49,483 bases of DNA from NCBI RefSeq assembly GCF_000346505.1, contig NZ_ANOH01000136.1, positions 1-49,483 of the forward strand, given 5' to 3'. Positions 1 through 8,549 of this stretch are shown here, one piece after another. The notes beneath the pieces were generated by a model. The model saw only the letters and a list, made by a program, of their open reading frames with translations. It made no database searches and was not told the DNA's origin. How positions within the stretch are numbered: the first letter of the stretch is position 1; each line of letters begins with the position of its first letter. This stretch comes from Aporhodopirellula sallentina SM41. GTDB lineage: Bacteria; Planctomycetota; Planctomycetia; Pirellulales; Pirellulaceae. The position numbers and the translations under genes were made by a program.

Positions 1-517
1 ATCACTTCTATCGATGCGTCATCGCCGTCCGCGAGCGAACCGGAGCGACCACGGAAGTCCTGACCCCCGACTTCGTCCACTGCAAAGACGCCCTGGCACG
101 AGTCGTCGAGGCCCGCCCGGACGTTTTCAATCACAACATGGAAACGGTACCCCGCCTCTACCGACGCGTTCGCGGACCCAAGAGCGACTATGCGTGGACG
201 TTGCAAATGATGCGTGACGTCAAAAAATCGATCCGACCGTCAAAACAAAAAGCGGATTGATGCTCGGCCTGGGCGAGGAACGTGGCGAATTGCTCGACGC
301 CCTGTCTGATCTCCGCGAACACGGCGTCGACTTCCTCACCCTCGGGCAATACCTCCAACCAGGCGACAAATACCTGCCGGTGGTTCGATACGTGCCGCCG
401 GAGGAGTTTGACGAACTCGCGGACTTGGCTCGCAAAATCGGGTTCACCAAAGTCGCGGCTGGCCCCTTCGTACGCAGCAGTTATCACGCCCGGGACATGG
501 CCGAAACCGACGTCTGA
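1..517 (+). pseudogene. lipA: Lipoyl synthase LipA, C-terminal part, interrupted by a frameshift
   Basis: Lipoyl synthase is a radical-SAM enzyme that inserts two sulfurs into octanoyl groups on lipoyl-dependent proteins. Only the C-terminal part is in the window. Reading from base 3 gives VLTPDF, then FNHNMETVPRLY, a classic LipA stretch, and runs to a stop at 255-257. The next expected part ([10 protein letters not shown], then [12 protein letters not shown] and RYVPPEEF) lies in another frame and ends with TGA at 515-517. The switch falls at a run of six A (222-227); a seventh A would restore [12 protein letters not shown] without a break. Both halves are well conserved, which argues for a recent mutation or a base-calling error rather than an old pseudogene. 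The family assignment is firm; whether the gene is functional is not known. Confidence 0.9.
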
Positions 518-659
518 CTCTCTCCGAGTCTCGATCAGCAGGAAATGAGGAGAACAGACCGCGGAGTTGCGTTGCTCTGGTTACAATCGGTGTCGTTCAG
601 TACAGCGTCACCGCGACATTGTTCTCCAGCACCGTCCACTTTCCCATCCTCACCCGGAC

Positions 660-2036
660 ATGACGTCATCCGATGAACAACCGCGAGCGGCGATGCCGTG
701 GATCATCGGATTGGTACTGATCGCTGCCGCCGCGATTAATCCGCTTGATATCATCACCGGGGCATCCGAATTCGATCGCGCGACCAGTTCCACAGGCCCG
801 CAAACGCTGATCAAACTCGGGCTGGCCGGCATGGCGACGCTGATCGGATTTCTCGGTGTGTTGCTGAGCCCACGCACCCGCCACCTTCTCAATAGTGTCC
901 CCGGGGCTGCCCTTCTCGCACTCGGGTTTGTCTTCTGCGCGACCAGTGTCTTTGCCGCGCCAACAGTACGCATCATCAGCATCGCATCGGCGCTGATTTT
1001 CATGGGCTACCTGCTCTTCATCACCACCGCGTTGGCCACGATCGGTGCCAAGCGGGTCGCGATCTGTCTCGTGCTCGGGACCTCCATCTATCTCTCGTAT
1101 ACCTGGGCGCTTTTTATTCTGCTCCCCGAGAGCGGCACCTTCACCGAGTATGTCAGCGCCACCGAAACCGTTCAGCGGATGGGAGGAACCGGGCACCCCA
1201 ACACGATCGCGAAAGTCGCCGTGGCAACCGGCCTGCTTGGCCTCGCACTACTGACCGGACGAACGAACCCACCGACGTTGCCGAGCGACGCAGACAATCA
1301 ATTCGACACATCGCCCCATTCCGTTAGCGACCGGGTCCTTGCGATCGCGACTCGCGGTCCGTGGTGGAACCTCATTTGGACCGGTATCGTCGTGCTGGCT
1401 ACCGCCACTGTCCTTGCGACGATCAGCCGCACCGCAATCATTGCCGGTTTCGCCGCCGCAGGCATGATGTTGATTGACCGATTTTATGGTCGAGGCGGAC
1501 TGGCGATTGCCATCGCATCGGTCTCCGCCGCCGCCCTGGTCATTTTCGCGTTCTCACTTTGGTCTGGTGAAGGCCCATTTTCCGAATCCACTGTTACGGT
1601 GGTCACCAAGAGCGGCGATGTCGAAGAACTCACCTCTCTGACCGGTCGGACGGTCATCTGGAAAGAAGCCGTCGATCTCATCGCGGAGCGTCCGCTAACC
1701 GGATGGGGACTCGATAGTGCAGCGTCCGTCATGAGCAAGGAAGCCACAGGCACCCACAATCTACTGTTGCACATTTCTTTTTCAGCCGGCATGGTCGCAT
1801 GTCTTTTGCTCCTGGGCCTGCTCGGATGGTCTTTGATTTTCGGCGCAACCTCGGGCTATGAATGGATACGAGGTGTGACCGTCTTTGTCCTCGTCTCAGG
1901 ACTAGTCGAAGACACAATCTTTGAATCCTTTCCAACCATGCTGACCCTCATTTGGATCGTTGCGTTGTTGGCGCCCAACATGGTCTACATGCAACGAACC
2001 GAAACGCAACCTCTGCAACCAAGTGACCGCCAGTGA
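660..2036 (+). CDS. O-antigen ligase/polymerase-like membrane protein (Wzy_C family)
   Basis: About 458 residues, mostly hydrophobic, with roughly eleven membrane segments. The hallmark region is at about 325-372: GRTVIWKEAVDLIAERP, then GWG, then THNLLLHISFSAG. This is the large periplasmic loop and following helix of the O-antigen ligase/Wzy_C family (WaaL, Wzy, PglL), which join or polymerise lipid-linked glycans at the outer face of the inner membrane. GGTGHPNTIAKVA near residue 175 and SRTAIIAG near 255 are also typical. The frame stays open back to a TTG at 567, but the ATG at 660 fits better because the extra 31 residues are polar and unlike a membrane protein start. The acyltransferase follows after 30 bases and is probably co-transcribed. 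Ligase and polymerase cannot be told apart from sequence alone. Confidence 0.8.
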   Translation: MTSSDEQPRAAMPWIIGLVLIAAAAINPLDIITGASEFDRATSSTGPQTLIKLGLAGMATLIGFLGVLLSPRTRHLLNSVPGAALLALGFVFCATSVFAAPTVRIISIASALIFMGYLLFITTALATIGAKRVAICLVLGTSIYLSYTWALFILLPESGTFTEYVSATETVQRMGGTGHPNTIAKVAVATGLLGLALLTGRTNPPTLPSDADNQFDTSPHSVSDRVLAIATRGPWWNLIWTGIVVLATATVLATISRTAIIAGFAAAGMMLIDRFYGRGGLAIAIASVSAAALVIFAFSLWSGEGPFSESTVTVVTKSGDVEELTSLTGRTVIWKEAVDLIAERPLTGWGLDSAASVMSKEATGTHNLLLHISFSAGMVACLLLLGLLGWSLIFGATSGYEWIRGVTVFVLVSGLVEDTIFESFPTMLTLIWIVALLAPNMVYMQRTETQPLQPSDRQ

Positions 2037-2066
2037 AAACCGAGTGCAGGAACTGATTTTGCCGGC

Positions 2067-3143
2067 ATGAGCAAGCCTCGTCAGAACAACTTCGACCTTC
2101 TACGCCTCGCACTCGCGTTGATGGTCGTGCGTTGCCATGCGGCTTTGGTAGGTTGGTCCTTACCATGGACGGAAGACCATTACTTTCTCGGAGGTCGATG
2201 GGCGGTTCAATGCTTCTTTGTCATTTCGGGTTACTTGATTTTTCAATCGTGGGACAGACAACCGCGATTGAAAAATTACATCGAGAAACGGGCACGCCGC
2301 ATCCTTCCGGCCTACGTCGCCGTTTTGCTCGCCTGCACGTTTGGCCTGAGTCTTCTCAGCACACTCGACATCGATGAGTATTTTCGCAGCTCCGAAGTGT
2401 ACGCCTATTTGTTCTCCCATCTAGCGTTCGTGGGATTCTTGCAGAACACGCTCCCCGGCGTGTTTGAAGACAACTACACGGCCTATGTCAACGGACCGCT
2501 TTGGACGATCAAAATCGAAGTCATGTTCTACGCAGCGGTGCCGATCATCGACTACTTCACGCGGCAACTGAACCTTCGAACGCGATCGGGCCGGCTCTGG
2601 ATCTTTGCGTTGATCTATGCGCTCGCCATTGTGTGGAACGCGGGATTTGACCACCTGGGACACACCACTGAAAGGACTCTTTACGACAAAATCTCCGAGC
2701 AATTACCTGGACAAATGTCCTTCTTTGTCGCTGGTGCCCTCTTGTACTACTACCGCCCCTTCTTTGAGCGCCACCTCATTTGGGCAACCATTGTTTCCGC
2801 CGGTATCGTAGCGGCGTATTTTTGGACTCATTCGGTCTGGGCGTATGCGGCGTACCCGTTGGCATTGGCGGTCTGCGTCATTTGCTTTGCAAACCACTTC
2901 TATTACCTCGGTAATTTTGGACGCTACGGAGACTTCTCCTATGGTCTGTACATCCTCCATTACCCAATTCTGCAGATCATTGCCGCCCTTTCTCTCCCAC
3001 TATCGCCCCCGGTTCAATTCGCCGTCGGTCTGACGATTTCTCTCGTCGCCTCGGTCATCTCTTGGAAATGGATTGAGTCTCGTTGGCTGTTGCCGTCATC
3101 GCACTATGTCATCGCGACTCAGCAGGAAAACGAGGAACGTTAA
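2067..3143 (+). CDS. Acyltransferase 3 family membrane protein (OafA/YrhL-like)
   Basis: 358 residues with about ten membrane helices. The N-terminus has the family's R-x10-H motif (R13 and H24, in LLRLALALMVVRCH), known from OafB-type O-acetyltransferases to be needed for catalysis. GRWAVQCFFVISGYL at 44-58 and KRARRILPAY at 74-83 are further conserved family blocks. Members move acetyl or other acyl groups onto extracytoplasmic sugars such as lipopolysaccharide, exopolysaccharide or peptidoglycan. No C-terminal SGNH domain is present. The gene lies 30 bases after the O-antigen ligase-like gene, so modification of the same surface glycan is a reasonable inference. The acceptor cannot be named. 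The ATG at 2067 gives a normal family start. Confidence 0.85.
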   Translation: MSKPRQNNFDLLRLALALMVVRCHAALVGWSLPWTEDHYFLGGRWAVQCFFVISGYLIFQSWDRQPRLKNYIEKRARRILPAYVAVLLACTFGLSLLSTLDIDEYFRSSEVYAYLFSHLAFVGFLQNTLPGVFEDNYTAYVNGPLWTIKIEVMFYAAVPIIDYFTRQLNLRTRSGRLWIFALIYALAIVWNAGFDHLGHTTERTLYDKISEQLPGQMSFFVAGALLYYYRPFFERHLIWATIVSAGIVAAYFWTHSVWAYAAYPLALAVCVICFANHFYYLGNFGRYGDFSYGLYILHYPILQIIAALSLPLSPPVQFAVGLTISLVASVISWKWIESRWLLPSSHYVIATQQENEER

Positions 3144-3165
3144 TAGCCATCGACGCCCCACGTCG

Positions 3166-4704
3166 CTACCGGTTCGTTTCCCTTGATTCTGCATCGACCA
3201 CTCGAGGGCGACGCATTTCACTGCCAGACATTTTGTGCAGCTTATCCCCGAGCGTCTTACGATAACTCTGGGCTTCCTTGCTTAAGAATGACACGACTTC
3301 CGGATACATATCGATCACATTGTTCGTTTCGGCCGGATCGTTATCAAGATCGTAAAGTGCCAACTCGGCGTTTCGCATTTGGTACCGACTCGGCATGCCG
3401 TCGGCGCCTCCTTTCTCACCCGCGAGGGTTCGGTACCGATGCGGGAAAACGAGTTTGAAACGTTCATTGCGAACCGTTTGCAGTTGGCCTCCACCGTAGT
3501 ATCCCACCAGCGAGCGATGCGGAGTCGTTGCATTGTCCGCCCCACTCATCAAATCGAGGATCACTTTACCGTCGAGCTTCCTCTCCGGAATCGCGCCACC
3601 GACTAATTGCACAATCGTCGGCAATAAGTCAATCGTCGAACACAAATCATCGCAACTCGAACCGGGTGGAATGCGTCCGGGCCAGTGCATGATCGTCGGT
3701 TCGCGGCAACCGCCTTCCCACATGGTCCCTTTTCCCTCACGCAGATCTCCCGCACTGCCTGCGTGGCTCCCGTAGGACAACCACGGACCATTGTCACTCG
3801 TAAAGATGACGAGTGTGTTGTCGGCATGAGGACTCTCTTCAATCGCACGAAGAATCTCGCCGACGGACCAATCCACCTCCATCATGACATCACCGAACCT
3901 ACCCGCCCCACTCTTTCCCGCAAATCGCTCGGAAACATAGAGTGGCACGTGAACCATCGGATGCGGAAGATACAAAAAACATGGTTGTCCACTTTTCGAA
4001 TCGCGAATAAATTCGACGCTTCGCCGAGTCAACTCCACCGTCATCTGCTCTTGATCGGCGGGTTGCACGTCTGGGTTAACCACATGCATTTTCTCGCCCG
4101 CGCGTGCCTCCAAGAGCGGCAACGGCGGCCAGTTACCAGGATCCAATGGATCGATCCTACGCCGCCGCACGGTATCGGGGTGAAGCGGCCACATGTCGTT
4201 GCTGTACGGGATCCCGTAAAACTGATCGAACCCCTGGTGATGAGGCAAGAACGACTCGAGGTGTCCGAGATGCCATTTCCCGAAGCATGCCGTGCGATAG
4301 CCCGTCGATTTACAGACCTCCGCAATCGTTGTTTCATCAGGATCCAAACCGATACGGGACTTCGGTCCGAGCGCCCCGGAAATCCCAACCCGACGATGAC
4401 AGCATCCCGTCAGCAGTGCCGCTCGTGACGCCGAGCAAACCGCAGAGGACACTACAAAATCGGTGAAACGCCGACCCTCATCCGCCATCCGATCGAGATT
4501 CGGCGTGGGATACGCGGTCGCGCCGAACGGACCAATGTCCGCATACCCCATGTCGTCCATGAAAATCAGAACGATGCTCGGACGCTGACCGCGCAGATCG
4601 TGCTCAGCATCAACCTCGACTTCATTCGCAGGGCTCGATAGCATCCCCAACAAAAGGGAACAAACAACGCTTCGAGTAAACCTGCACGGGAGCGGTCGCA
4701 TCAT
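3166..4704 (-). CDS. Secreted formylglycine sulfatase (arylsulfatase family)
   Basis: 512 residues from an ATG at 4704, giving a signal peptide (RFTRSVVCSLLLGMLSSPA) and then the sulfatase core. The metal-site start SIVLIFMDDMGYADIG is followed by the active-site signature C90-S-A-S-R94. C90 would be oxidised to formylglycine, the catalytic residue of type I sulfatases. FGKWHLGH and IFTSDNGPW supply further conserved active-site blocks. The second signature position is Ala rather than the usual Pro. The frame is open to 4830, but that would overlap the peptidase gene upstream and bury the signal peptide. It starts 58 bases after the C25 peptidase gene. Marine planctomycetes hold many sulfatases for sulfated algal polysaccharides; the exact substrate is unknown. 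Confidence 0.92.
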   Translation of the reverse strand: MMRPLPCRFTRSVVCSLLLGMLSSPANEVEVDAEHDLRGQRPSIVLIFMDDMGYADIGPFGATAYPTPNLDRMADEGRRFTDFVVSSAVCSASRAALLTGCCHRRVGISGALGPKSRIGLDPDETTIAEVCKSTGYRTACFGKWHLGHLESFLPHHQGFDQFYGIPYSNDMWPLHPDTVRRRRIDPLDPGNWPPLPLLEARAGEKMHVVNPDVQPADQEQMTVELTRRSVEFIRDSKSGQPCFLYLPHPMVHVPLYVSERFAGKSGAGRFGDVMMEVDWSVGEILRAIEESPHADNTLVIFTSDNGPWLSYGSHAGSAGDLREGKGTMWEGGCREPTIMHWPGRIPPGSSCDDLCSTIDLLPTIVQLVGGAIPERKLDGKVILDLMSGADNATTPHRSLVGYYGGGQLQTVRNERFKLVFPHRYRTLAGEKGGADGMPSRYQMRNAELALYDLDNDPAETNNVIDMYPEVVSFLSKEAQSYRKTLGDKLHKMSGSEMRRPRVVDAESRETNR

Positions 4705-4762
4705 CGTTTTCAGCCAAGGCGTGCGTGTGACTTTGTAACAAAACTCAACGCAGCCACCATAA

Positions 4763-6511
4763 TCAATCCACGAGGGTACGTGTTGCACCGGTCGCCCACG
4801 CATCCACCCCTTGAACAAAACCACGCACAACTACGGGGCCACTCCAATGGTCGGGCAACGAAATCACTGCGTTCTTCATCTCGCTCGTTCCCACCGGCAG
4901 TGAAACTTGACCGAGCGTACAACCGTGCGGGTCATCCGGGTAAGACGCCGTGACCTCCTGGCCACTCGCCGTCGCGGTCAACGGACGATCAATGCAAATC
5001 GTCAACGTACCGGCAATCGGGCTGGTAACACTGACACAAACCGTCTTCGTTGATTCCTGCTTTTCGAGTTCGCCGTTTTCCTCCTCGTCTCCCGCCTCTA
5101 TACGAATTGCCAACTTCTGTGGGCGTTGCAAACGTAGCGTCGGATCACCCAACAAATGATACAGCCCCGCGTGCTCTCGACGCTCCTCCTCCAGGTCGCT
5201 GCCCGCCGGCGACATCAACCCTGCCAATCCATCTACCATCATTTGCGTCGTAGATACCGGTGGTGTGTTCTTCTGCGCCGCGCCATCACCGGAGGTTTGT
5301 TGTTGCAAACGTTGCACTGACGCCAACATCGCATCTCCGAGTCGTTCGGACGATAAACCATCACCGCCAGGCGAATATGCCGACTCCAATAACCCGAGAC
5401 CGAACCGTGCATTTCCATACGGCATCGTCAAGCGACTCGCTGCGATCACGGCAATCGGTCCGCCCGAGGCGAGCAACATGCGTTCCGAGAGACAATCACC
5501 GGGCGCGTCAAAAGCACCCGCGTAGCACGCGAGTAGAACCGCGATCGGAGCTCGATTCGGATTGCCCGCCAACTGCCGTGCCGTTTCGTTGTTGAGCAAA
5601 GACTCCACCTGCCATTGCGGCGAGGCATTGCGAGACGCACCTGATTGCGACAACGCCCCCGCGTCGTCCCTAGCACGCGTGAGGAAATCAAGACGATCGA
5701 CGCTGCCATGTCCAGCGTAGACCCAAAAGCGAGCCCCGCTTCGATACCGCTGCATCACCGCATCAAAAAACGAATCCCCGTCGGGACAAAACGCGTGCCC
5801 AGGACTGGCGTAGGCAATCTGCGGTTTCGCATCCGCAGGCAGAACACTCGTCAGTACTGTCCGAGTGACCGATTCGATTGCACCGTCGATCAACGTTCCG
5901 AACCCACCAACACCGGCCGTCAACTGCAGGCATCGTCGCCAAGAACTGAAGTCGCTCGAAGACTCGTAGGCCGAGATTCGAGAAACCAACTCTTCGAGTT
6001 GCTCCGGGGCATTGACTGGTAGACGTCCGACTGCAGCATTCGCGACACCATCACCATCAAAATCCGTGTAGGGAACGTCCGTGGGATAGGTCGGCGTGGA
6101 ACCGTGCTGCGACGTCACACGACTTTTTAAGTAGTGCGTTGGAATTTGACGGTCCGTGTTCGCAACCGATTGACCTTGCGGTCGAAACGGCGGAGCGTCT
6201 CCGACGAGAAGCAAGTAACGGGTCTGCGAGGTCGCCGTCTGTCTGATCTTCTCAGCCATCGCACCATTGGTTGCTTCGGGTGAGCAGAACGAAAGCGCCA
6301 GACCTTCTCCGCGTCGCAGTTCGCACCAAGGTGACAAGGCGTCACGATATTCGGCACCGCAAACGACCACCACATCCGCAGCATTCACTGCGGGCGACGC
6401 CAGCAAACCAAATGCAATCAACCCTCCGGCAACAACGGCACAAAGCGCACGGGTGTACCGAGTGTTTTCGTTTGGTCCGCTGATTTTCAATGTGCTTAAA
6501 CTCATCGCCAT
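4763..6511 (-). CDS. Secreted C25 (gingipain-type) cysteine peptidase
   Basis: About 582 residues. After a signal peptide ending near AVNA/AD the protein has the caspase-like fold of peptidase family C25. The catalytic pair is visible as H268 in WVYAGHGS and C329 in VLLACYAGAFD. TDVPYTDFDGDGVANAAVGRLP is the usual strand and turn before the catalytic half, and LYHLLGDPTLRL closes the domain. The C-terminal 100 residues look like an Ig-type beta domain, as in gingipains. The start is uncertain: the frame is open to an ATG at 6619, only 4 bases after ruvX, but the ATG at 6511 has GAGG eight bases upstream and gives a better signal peptide. Target proteins are unknown; processing of surface proteins is possible. 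Confidence 0.82.
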   Translation of the reverse strand: MAMSLSTLKISGPNENTRYTRALCAVVAGGLIAFGLLASPAVNAADVVVVCGAEYRDALSPWCELRRGEGLALSFCSPEATNGAMAEKIRQTATSQTRYLLLVGDAPPFRPQGQSVANTDRQIPTHYLKSRVTSQHGSTPTYPTDVPYTDFDGDGVANAAVGRLPVNAPEQLEELVSRISAYESSSDFSSWRRCLQLTAGVGGFGTLIDGAIESVTRTVLTSVLPADAKPQIAYASPGHAFCPDGDSFFDAVMQRYRSGARFWVYAGHGSVDRLDFLTRARDDAGALSQSGASRNASPQWQVESLLNNETARQLAGNPNRAPIAVLLACYAGAFDAPGDCLSERMLLASGGPIAVIAASRLTMPYGNARFGLGLLESAYSPGGDGLSSERLGDAMLASVQRLQQQTSGDGAAQKNTPPVSTTQMMVDGLAGLMSPAGSDLEEERREHAGLYHLLGDPTLRLQRPQKLAIRIEAGDEEENGELEKQESTKTVCVSVTSPIAGTLTICIDRPLTATASGQEVTASYPDDPHGCTLGQVSLPVGTSEMKNAVISLPDHWSGPVVVRGFVQGVDAWATGATRTLVD

Positions 6512-6623
6512 CCCTGAGTCCTCATCATACGCCATTTGATTTGTCACTGACCGTGCCTTCGCCGCCGAAGAGAATCCAACCGTGACAATCGAAACCAACC
6601 GCGAACATCCAACCCGCAATCAT

Positions 6624-7163
6624 CTAGTCCGCGAGCGACTCACCCGCCGGTTTAACATCGTCGAGTGCATGTCCGGCAAGTTCCCCTCGATAACGGCACG
6701 CTTCGAGAAAGGATTCGAGAAGCACCTGAGCCGCGATCGCATCAATTCGTTTCTTAGTTTTCTTACGGGTCGTTTTGCTTTGACGAATCTTTTGATTCGC
6801 CGCAACCGTCGTGAATCGTTCGTCGAACAACCGAGTCGGTAATCGGGTCACCCGCTGCAACCATTCGGCGAACTTTCTCGCCTCGACGCTCTTGTCGCTC
6901 TCCCCTCCGTCGCAGTGAATCGGAAGCCCAACAACCCACGCGGCGACCCGCTCGCTGGAGGCGAGTTTGCTGAAATAATCCTCATCCGCTTCGTACCCAC
7001 CGGCGTCCGGCTGAGTTACCGGATGCACCTCCAACGGACTGGCCAAAATTCGATCCGGGTCACATATCGCGATTCCGATCCGCACGGTTCCGTAGTCAAC
7101 CGCCGCGATACGACCTTCGGTCGGGAATTGGGACGTCGGCAAAGGGGATATCTCGTCATTCAT
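6624..7163 (-). CDS. ruvX: RuvX/YqgF-family Holliday junction resolvase-like nuclease
   Basis: About 179 residues with an RNase H-like fold. The first acidic residue is in AAVDYGTVRIGIAICDP (D23); WVVGLPIHCDG, LFDERFTT and DAIAAQVLLESFL carry the other conserved acidic and structural residues. The YqgF family is implicated in pre-16S rRNA 5' end maturation and is also annotated as a putative Holliday junction resolvase. The ATG at 7163 is preferred over a GTG two codons earlier. The C-terminal tail of about 25 residues after the domain is slightly longer than usual. It sits in a minus-strand run between a small membrane protein and the C25 peptidase, without its common partners mltG or alaS. 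Confidence 0.9.
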   Translation of the reverse strand: MNDEISPLPTSQFPTEGRIAAVDYGTVRIGIAICDPDRILASPLEVHPVTQPDAGGYEADEDYFSKLASSERVAAWVVGLPIHCDGGESDKSVEARKFAEWLQRVTRLPTRLFDERFTTVAANQKIRQSKTTRKKTKKRIDAIAAQVLLESFLEACRYRGELAGHALDDVKPAGESLAD

Positions 7164-7255
7164 ACGCACTAGTCAACGCAAGGTTCATCAACACGTCAAC
7201 GCCGAATATCGATTTCTCGGCGTGTGGCTCCTTATTTCAGGTCATCCGACGGACC

Positions 7256-7786
7256 CTAGGCCAGTAAATCGCTTGATTGTTCGCCAAACGCAATTTCAAT
7301 AGATCGATCGAGTCGTTCTCGCAACAACGCCATTTGATCCGCACTCAGACTCTGTCCGATCATGCTCGCCAGATGCAAACAGGCGATCAGAAATGCACCA
7401 ATCGGAACCACCGCGAGAGACCAGGGCGAGTACCCGAGCGTCCACTGCACGTATCCCACAATCATCGCCAACCCCATCAAGATCGCCACAACGAAATAAA
7501 TCGCGATGAACATCGTCCATACCTCAGGGCGTGGAGAAAATCTCGCAAAGAGCTTTACCCCGGAATCCGTTTCGCTGAACTGAGCCGACAAATGCGGCGA
7601 CCAAAACCTTCGTTCGGCGCGAGCAATTTTGAAATCAAACACGGAACCTGCCGACTCCGCCAAGCCCCGCAGTTCGTCGCTAGCGATCGCCGTTTTCAAC
7701 CGCTCGATGGCCTGTTTCTGTTCGACCGGAACGTCAATCGTGAAGGCAGGTTGGAGCTGAAAAATCTTTAACACGTTGCGACTCAA
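7256..7786 (-). CDS. Hypothetical two-helix membrane protein
   Basis: No family recognised. 176 residues: a soluble N-terminal region of about 90 residues ending in FWSPHLSAQF, then two membrane helices (about 92-113 and 120-144), then a short charged tail (LRERLDRSIEIAFGEQ). Both helices sit close together, so the two ends probably face the same side. The only start codons in frame are TTG at 7786 and GTG at 7774, so the exact start is unsure. It lies 64 bases after the cyclic-nucleotide-binding gene and about 90 before ruvX on the same strand. Confidence 0.6.
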   Translation of the reverse strand: MSRNVLKIFQLQPAFTIDVPVEQKQAIERLKTAIASDELRGLAESAGSVFDFKIARAERRFWSPHLSAQFSETDSGVKLFARFSPRPEVWTMFIAIYFVVAILMGLAMIVGYVQWTLGYSPWSLAVVPIGAFLIACLHLASMIGQSLSADQMALLRERLDRSIEIAFGEQSSDLLA

Positions 7787-7850
7787 ACTGGACGTTTAAC
7801 ACCAACCCCACTGAAACCCGGACCGATCGTTCTGCGAAAACGACGTCTTA

Positions 7851-8357
7851 CTAAGACGTTATATGATGATGCTTCTGCAGCTCCGCGAACGCCTGAGGCT
7901 CGAGCAACCGTCGCAGTTCAAACAATCGCTGATCCGCCTTGCGAAGACGCCGACTGACCTCCCGCCCCAAATTCATCATGATCATGGTGTATTGCTGCAG
8001 ATCCTCTTGACATAAACCGGCAATCGATTTTCGAGAAACCTCGATCGCGCAGCATTCTGTGATTGCGATCACCGATGCGGAACGTTTCTGAAAATCAATG
8101 AGCGCCATTTCACCGAAACAGTCACCAGGTCCGAGCGTGCTGAGCGGCACCTGTTTTCCTTCCCATTGTCGCAACACGTTCACTTTGCCTGACTCCAAGA
8201 CAAACAATGATTCACCCGTGTCACCTTCGGTAAAGAACTCTTCTCCCGCTGATTTCTGAATGTCATCGGACTCATGCAGGATTCTCTCGAGAGAGTCTTC
8301 ACGCATTCCGCCAAATGCCGCCATCCGGCGGAGCAATTCGATTCGCGTGGCTGTCAC
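7851..8357 (-). CDS. Cyclic-nucleotide-binding domain protein
   Basis: 168 residues, nearly all a single cNMP-binding (cupin-like) domain. The beta-roll has FTEGDTGESLFVLESGKVNV, and the phosphate-binding cassette reads LGPGDCFGEMALIDFQKRSASV, with the FGEMAL and R-S-A-S pattern of proteins that bind cAMP or cGMP. There is no DNA-binding domain, channel or kinase, so it probably acts by protein contact or as a small regulatory subunit. It starts with GTG at 8357. The gene lies 192 bases downstream of the FHA-GAF-histidine kinase gene on the same strand, so a shared signalling role is possible but not shown. Confidence 0.85.
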   Translation of the reverse strand: MTATRIELLRRMAAFGGMREDSLERILHESDDIQKSAGEEFFTEGDTGESLFVLESGKVNVLRQWEGKQVPLSTLGPGDCFGEMALIDFQKRSASVIAITECCAIEVSRKSIAGLCQEDLQQYTMIMMNLGREVSRRLRKADQRLFELRRLLEPQAFAELQKHHHITS

Positions 8358-8549
8358 TCTCGCTCCCTTTCTAACAATAGGCGTGTTAGGGGATCCGATC
8401 TGTATGAGACCAATCTCCGCAAAAGCTTCTTATCAAACCCTTGCAAACTCATTCTACAGTCTGCGCGAATCACGTGCGACAATTTTCATACCCGCCAACC
8501 TGCCATGCGGCCTGTCGAATCGACGCGGCATAGCAATTCGTCGTTCGAC

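Noticed and set aside
222-227. Programmed ribosomal frameshift in lipA
   Set aside because: A slip on A6 would restore the frame, but there is no evident downstream pseudoknot or upstream stimulator and no precedent for lipA. A mutation or read error is simpler.
3685-4428. 247-residue plus-strand frame
   Set aside because: It is antisense to the sulfatase, including its active-site region.
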